Shown piece by piece: positions 61,567 to 64,000 of a stretch of DNA of 64,000 bases. Where the stretch lies: positions 1,302,001 through 1,366,000 of the forward strand of contig NZ_LT707065.1 of the NCBI RefSeq assembly GCF_900156745.1, read 5' to 3'. Under the pieces are notes generated by a model. The model saw nothing but the letters and a program-made list of their open reading frames with translations. It ran no database searches and had not been told where the DNA came from. The stretch's first letter is position 1, and every line of letters begins with the position of its first letter. The position numbers and the translations under genes are program-made. The DNA is from Achromobacter sp. MFA1 R4 (lineage in GTDB: Bacteria > Pseudomonadota > Gammaproteobacteria > Burkholderiales > Burkholderiaceae_B).

Positions 61567-62517
61567 TCAGTCCGCCGGAAACCTTTCGGCCAGCCACGCC
61601 GGCGGCGCATGCAGGGCCAGCCGCGGCCCCGCCTGCAGCAGCGCGTTGGACAAGGTCCGCTGCACCAGTCCAGGCAGGCCCTGCACGATGGCCAGCAACG
61701 GTTCCAGCGACACGCCCGTCTCCACGCCCATGCAGGCGAACATGTGGACCAGCTCTTCGGTGTTGACGTTGCCGCTCGCGCCCGGCGCGTAGGGACAGCC
61801 GCCAAGCCCGCCAGCCGCCGCGTCAAAGCGCGTGATGCCGGTCTGCCAGGCCGCGATGGCATTGGCCAGCGCCATGCCGCGCGTGTTGTGCAGGTGCACG
61901 GTCAGCGCAACGCCGGGCAGGCGGGCCGCCGCCTGCTCGCACAGGCTGGCCACCTGCGTCGGAAACGCCATGCCGGTGGTGTCGCACAACGTGATGCCGG
62001 CGGCGCCGGCGTCGACCAGCCGGGCGGCCAGGTCCAGCACCGTGTCGGCGGGCACGTCGCCGTCGAACGGACAGCCGAAGGCGGTCGACAGGGACACGTT
62101 GCAGGGCGCGCCGGCCTTGGCGGCGGCAGCGAGCACCTGCGACAGCTCGGCAAAAGACTGGTCGCGCGTCATGCGCAGGTTGGCGCGGTTGTGCGTCTCG
62201 CTGCACGACATGACGAGGTTCATTTCGTCGGTGCCCGCTTCCAGCGCGCGTTCCAGCCCGCGGACGTTGGGCACCAGCGCGGTGTAGATCACGCCCGGCT
62301 GGCGGCGGATGCGGCGCATGACGTCGACCGCGTCGGCCAGGGCCGGGATCGCCTTTGGCGAGGTGAAGCTGGTGACCTCGATGCGGGCAAAGCCGCAGTC
62401 GGACAAGGCGTCCACGAAGGCGACCTTGTCGTCGGTGGACACCAGGGCCTTCTCGATCTGCAGCCCGTCGCGCGGGCCGACTTCGTTGATCTCGATGCGG
62501 GCGGGACCGTGGTTCAT
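61567..62517 (-). CDS. Hydroxymethylglutaryl-CoA lyase family protein
   Basis: A 316-residue HMGL-family TIM barrel. EVGPRDGLQIEK with catalytic Arg/Asp, FGCPFDGDV, the metal-binding HLHNTRGMALANAI, and GLGGCPYAPGASGNVNTEE with the active-site Cys loop are all present. It cleaves HMG-CoA or a related 3-hydroxy-3-methyl-acyl-CoA (for example citramalyl- or 3-hydroxy-3-methylglutaryl-type) to acetyl- or pyruvate-type products. Start overlaps the CoA-transferase stop by 4 bp (ATGA), so translation is coupled. The pair suggests activation of a branched dicarboxylate by the transferase and cleavage by the lyase. Confidence 0.9.
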   Translation of the reverse strand: MNHGPARIEINEVGPRDGLQIEKALVSTDDKVAFVDALSDCGFARIEVTSFTSPKAIPALADAVDVMRRIRRQPGVIYTALVPNVRGLERALEAGTDEMNLVMSCSETHNRANLRMTRDQSFAELSQVLAAAAKAGAPCNVSLSTAFGCPFDGDVPADTVLDLAARLVDAGAAGITLCDTTGMAFPTQVASLCEQAAARLPGVALTVHLHNTRGMALANAIAAWQTGITRFDAAAGGLGGCPYAPGASGNVNTEELVHMFACMGVETGVSLEPLLAIVQGLPGLVQRTLSNALLQAGPRLALHAPPAWLAERFPAD

Positions 62518-63707
62518 GCAATCACTCCCTTGGCGCGCAACGCGGCGCGTTGTTCATCGGTCAGGCCGGCTGAGGCCAGTACCGTGTCGGTGTGTTCGCC
62601 CAGCGTGGGCGCGCGCTCTCGCACCGCGCCCGGATTGGACGACAGGTAGGGGAACACGGCGGGCATTTCGACCTGCACGCCCGCCGCCGATTCCACCGAG
62701 GTGATGGCGTTGCGGGCGCGGTAGTGCGGATCCTTGGCGATGTCGGCGACCGAGTAGATGCGGCCGGCGGGCACGCCCGCTTCCAGCATCGCGGCCAGCA
62801 CGTCGTCGATGCGGCGTTGCTGCGTCCACGCGCCGATGGCGGCGTCGATCTCGTCGACGCGCCGCGCGCGACCGTCGTTATGCGCGAGCGCCGGGTCCTG
62901 TCCCAGGTCTTCGCGGCCGATGCGCGCCATCAGGCGGGTGTAGATGGCGTCGCCGTTGCCGGCGATGAGCACGTAGCCGTCCTGGCACGGATAGGCGTTG
63001 GACGGCGCGATGCCGGGCAGCGACGCGCCCGCGGGTTCGCGCACCGCGCCGAACACGGAGTATTCCGGCAGCAGGCTTTCGCTGAGGTTGAACAGGCTTT
63101 CGTAGAGCGCGGTGTCGATCACCTGTCCCACGCCGCCGCGCGCATCGCGCTGGTACAGCGCCAGCATCACGCCCAGCGCGCCGTGCAGGCCGGCGATGGT
63201 GTCGCCCAGCGACAGGCCGGCGCGCACCGGCGCGCGGCCCGGCTCGCCGTTCAGGTAGCGCAGGCCCGCCATGGCCTCGCCAATGGCGGCAAAGCCCGGC
63301 TCGCGCGCCTTGGGGCCGGTCTGGCCGTATCCCGAGATGCGCAGCATGATGAGGCGGGGATTCAGTTCGTGCAGGGCTTCCCACGACAGGCCCCATTTCT
63401 CCAGCGTGCCGGGACGGAAGTTCTCGATCAGCACGTCGGCCTCGCGCGCCAGCAGGCGCACGATGTCCTGGCCTTCCTGCTGGCGCAGGTCCACGCAGAC
63501 CGACTGCTTGTTGCGCGACTGGGCCTCCCACCACACCGAGGTGCCCTCGTGCAGCAGGCGCCATTTGCGCAGCGGGTCGCCCTGGCCCGGCGGCTCGATC
63601 TTGATGACCTGCGCGCCGAAGTCCGCCAGGGTCTTGGCCGCGAAAGGCCCCGCGATGAGTTGCCCCAGCTCCAGCACCCGAATGCCCGCAAGAATCTGCC
63701 CTGCCAT
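62514..63707 (-). CDS. CaiB/BaiF (class III) CoA-transferase
   Basis: A 397-residue class III CoA-transferase: LAGIRVLELGQLIAGPFAAK, GAQVIKIEPPGQGDPLRKW, MLRISGYGQTGP, and the catalytic Asp at 169 in SLGDTIAGLHGALG, the same number as in formyl-CoA transferase. GGGAGG precedes ATG 63707. First gene of the operon with the HMG-CoA-lyase-like gene. It likely loads CoA onto the acid cleaved by the lyase. Confidence 0.93.
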   Translation of the reverse strand: MAGQILAGIRVLELGQLIAGPFAAKTLADFGAQVIKIEPPGQGDPLRKWRLLHEGTSVWWEAQSRNKQSVCVDLRQQEGQDIVRLLAREADVLIENFRPGTLEKWGLSWEALHELNPRLIMLRISGYGQTGPKAREPGFAAIGEAMAGLRYLNGEPGRAPVRAGLSLGDTIAGLHGALGVMLALYQRDARGGVGQVIDTALYESLFNLSESLLPEYSVFGAVREPAGASLPGIAPSNAYPCQDGYVLIAGNGDAIYTRLMARIGREDLGQDPALAHNDGRARRVDEIDAAIGAWTQQRRIDDVLAAMLEAGVPAGRIYSVADIAKDPHYRARNAITSVESAAGVQVEMPAVFPYLSSNPGAVRERAPTLGEHTDTVLASAGLTDEQRAALRAKGVIA

Positions 63708-63833
63708 ATCGCCTCCCAGGCGCGTCCAACCGTCATGATGGACGGCAGTGTGCGCGCAAAGCGCCGCCCGGCGGAATGGACAATCGGGGAAAGGGGCATT
63801 CCCGGAACGAGAAACCCCGGGCAAACCCGCGGC

Positions 63834-64000
63834 TCAGCCCTCGCCGCGCAGATGCGCCAGCAAGAGGCGCGCGGCCACGGTGAGGGTCTCGGCGTCGCGC
63901 ACCCCCAGCAGCAGCCAGCGGCGCGCCCACTCGTCGGTCAGCGGAATCAGCCGGATGGGCATGGAGCGCGCATGCGGTTCGGCGGCGATGCGCGGCAGGA
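63834..64000 (-). CDS. LysR-type regulator, C-terminal end (partial)
   Basis: The last ~55 codons of a minus-strand gene that runs off the window: LPRIAAEPHARSMPIRLIPL, then DEWARRWLLLGVRDAETLTV and AARLLLAHLRGEG. This matches the end of LysR effector-binding domains. It lies 126 bp upstream of the CoA-transferase gene on the same strand and may regulate it. Confidence 0.75.
   Translation of the reverse strand, partial: LPRIAAEPHARSMPIRLIPLTDEWARRWLLLGVRDAETLTVAARLLLAHLRGEG

Noticed and set aside
1-64000. CRISPR arrays
   Set aside because: No regularly spaced 25-40 bp repeats with unique spacers were seen; the only arrays are short contiguous tandem repeats.
1-64000. Insertion sequences or phage integrases
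   Set aside because: No transposase, integrase or recombinase was recognised in any plausible reading frame, even near the Rhs cassette and the Wadjet island.

Overview
The window is 64 kb of GC-rich (roughly two-thirds G+C in most genes) beta-proteobacterial chromosome. Four Bug-type solute-receptor genes of the tripartite tricarboxylate transporter family (15.9, 31.3, 45.6 and 60.4 kb), many LysR regulators, an acnD-prpF pair and several acyl-CoA catabolic clusters point to the Alcaligenaceae, most likely Achromobacter or Bordetella. This assignment is an inference from gene content; no 16S rRNA gene is present.

Layout. 1-2295: end of acnD and complete prpF of the 2-methylcitrate pathway. 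2296-5345: an Rhs remnant on the minus strand. It holds an Rhs core end with a YwqJ-like deaminase toxin tip, a candidate immunity gene and three further small genes, and is bounded on its right by a diverged second copy of the prpF 3' end. 5410-8062: a two-gene AT-richer module with an M48 membrane metalloprotease. 8433-10277: chemoreceptor. 10339-16853: thioesterase and IclR regulator divergent from an acyl-CoA ligase / MaoC-like / CoA-transferase / Bug operon. 16856-20878: MFS exporter with divergent LysR, and an exported argininosuccinate-lyase-like protein. 20990-22828: divergent LytS/LytTR-type two-component pair. 22843-26992: FecI-FecR-TonB receptor iron-signalling operon. 27120-31045: SDR, BKACE and ABC-binding protein operon with divergent Crp/Fnr regulator.

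31270-35234: Tat-like Bug receptor, strong terminator, two-component flavin monooxygenase (reductase plus luciferase-like) with divergent LysR. 35251-44152: SMP-30 lactonase, then a seven-gene operon (enoyl-CoA hydratase, ADP-forming acyl-CoA synthetase, two acyl-CoA dehydrogenases, two SDRs, AhpD-like protein) that looks like a complete CoA-dependent beta-oxidation route for an unknown acid. 44169-47644: amidase and Bug operon with divergent LysR. 47816-50925: ABC exporter and an unknown membrane protein.

51464-59951: a defence island of lower GC with a complete type I Wadjet operon (jetABCD) facing a hipBA toxin-antitoxin pair that has a clear inverted-repeat operator. 60246-60319: tRNA-Gly(CCC). 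60426-64000: Bug receptor, HMG-CoA-lyase-like enzyme, CaiB/BaiF CoA-transferase and the end of a LysR gene.

The most unusual items are the 518-bp prpF duplication bordering a stranded Rhs toxin tip, the exported lyase homologue lacking the family's THxQ histidine, the M48 protease module, an SDR fused to a degenerate second SDR half, the Wadjet/HipBA island, and several short tandem repeats placed exactly at stop codons.
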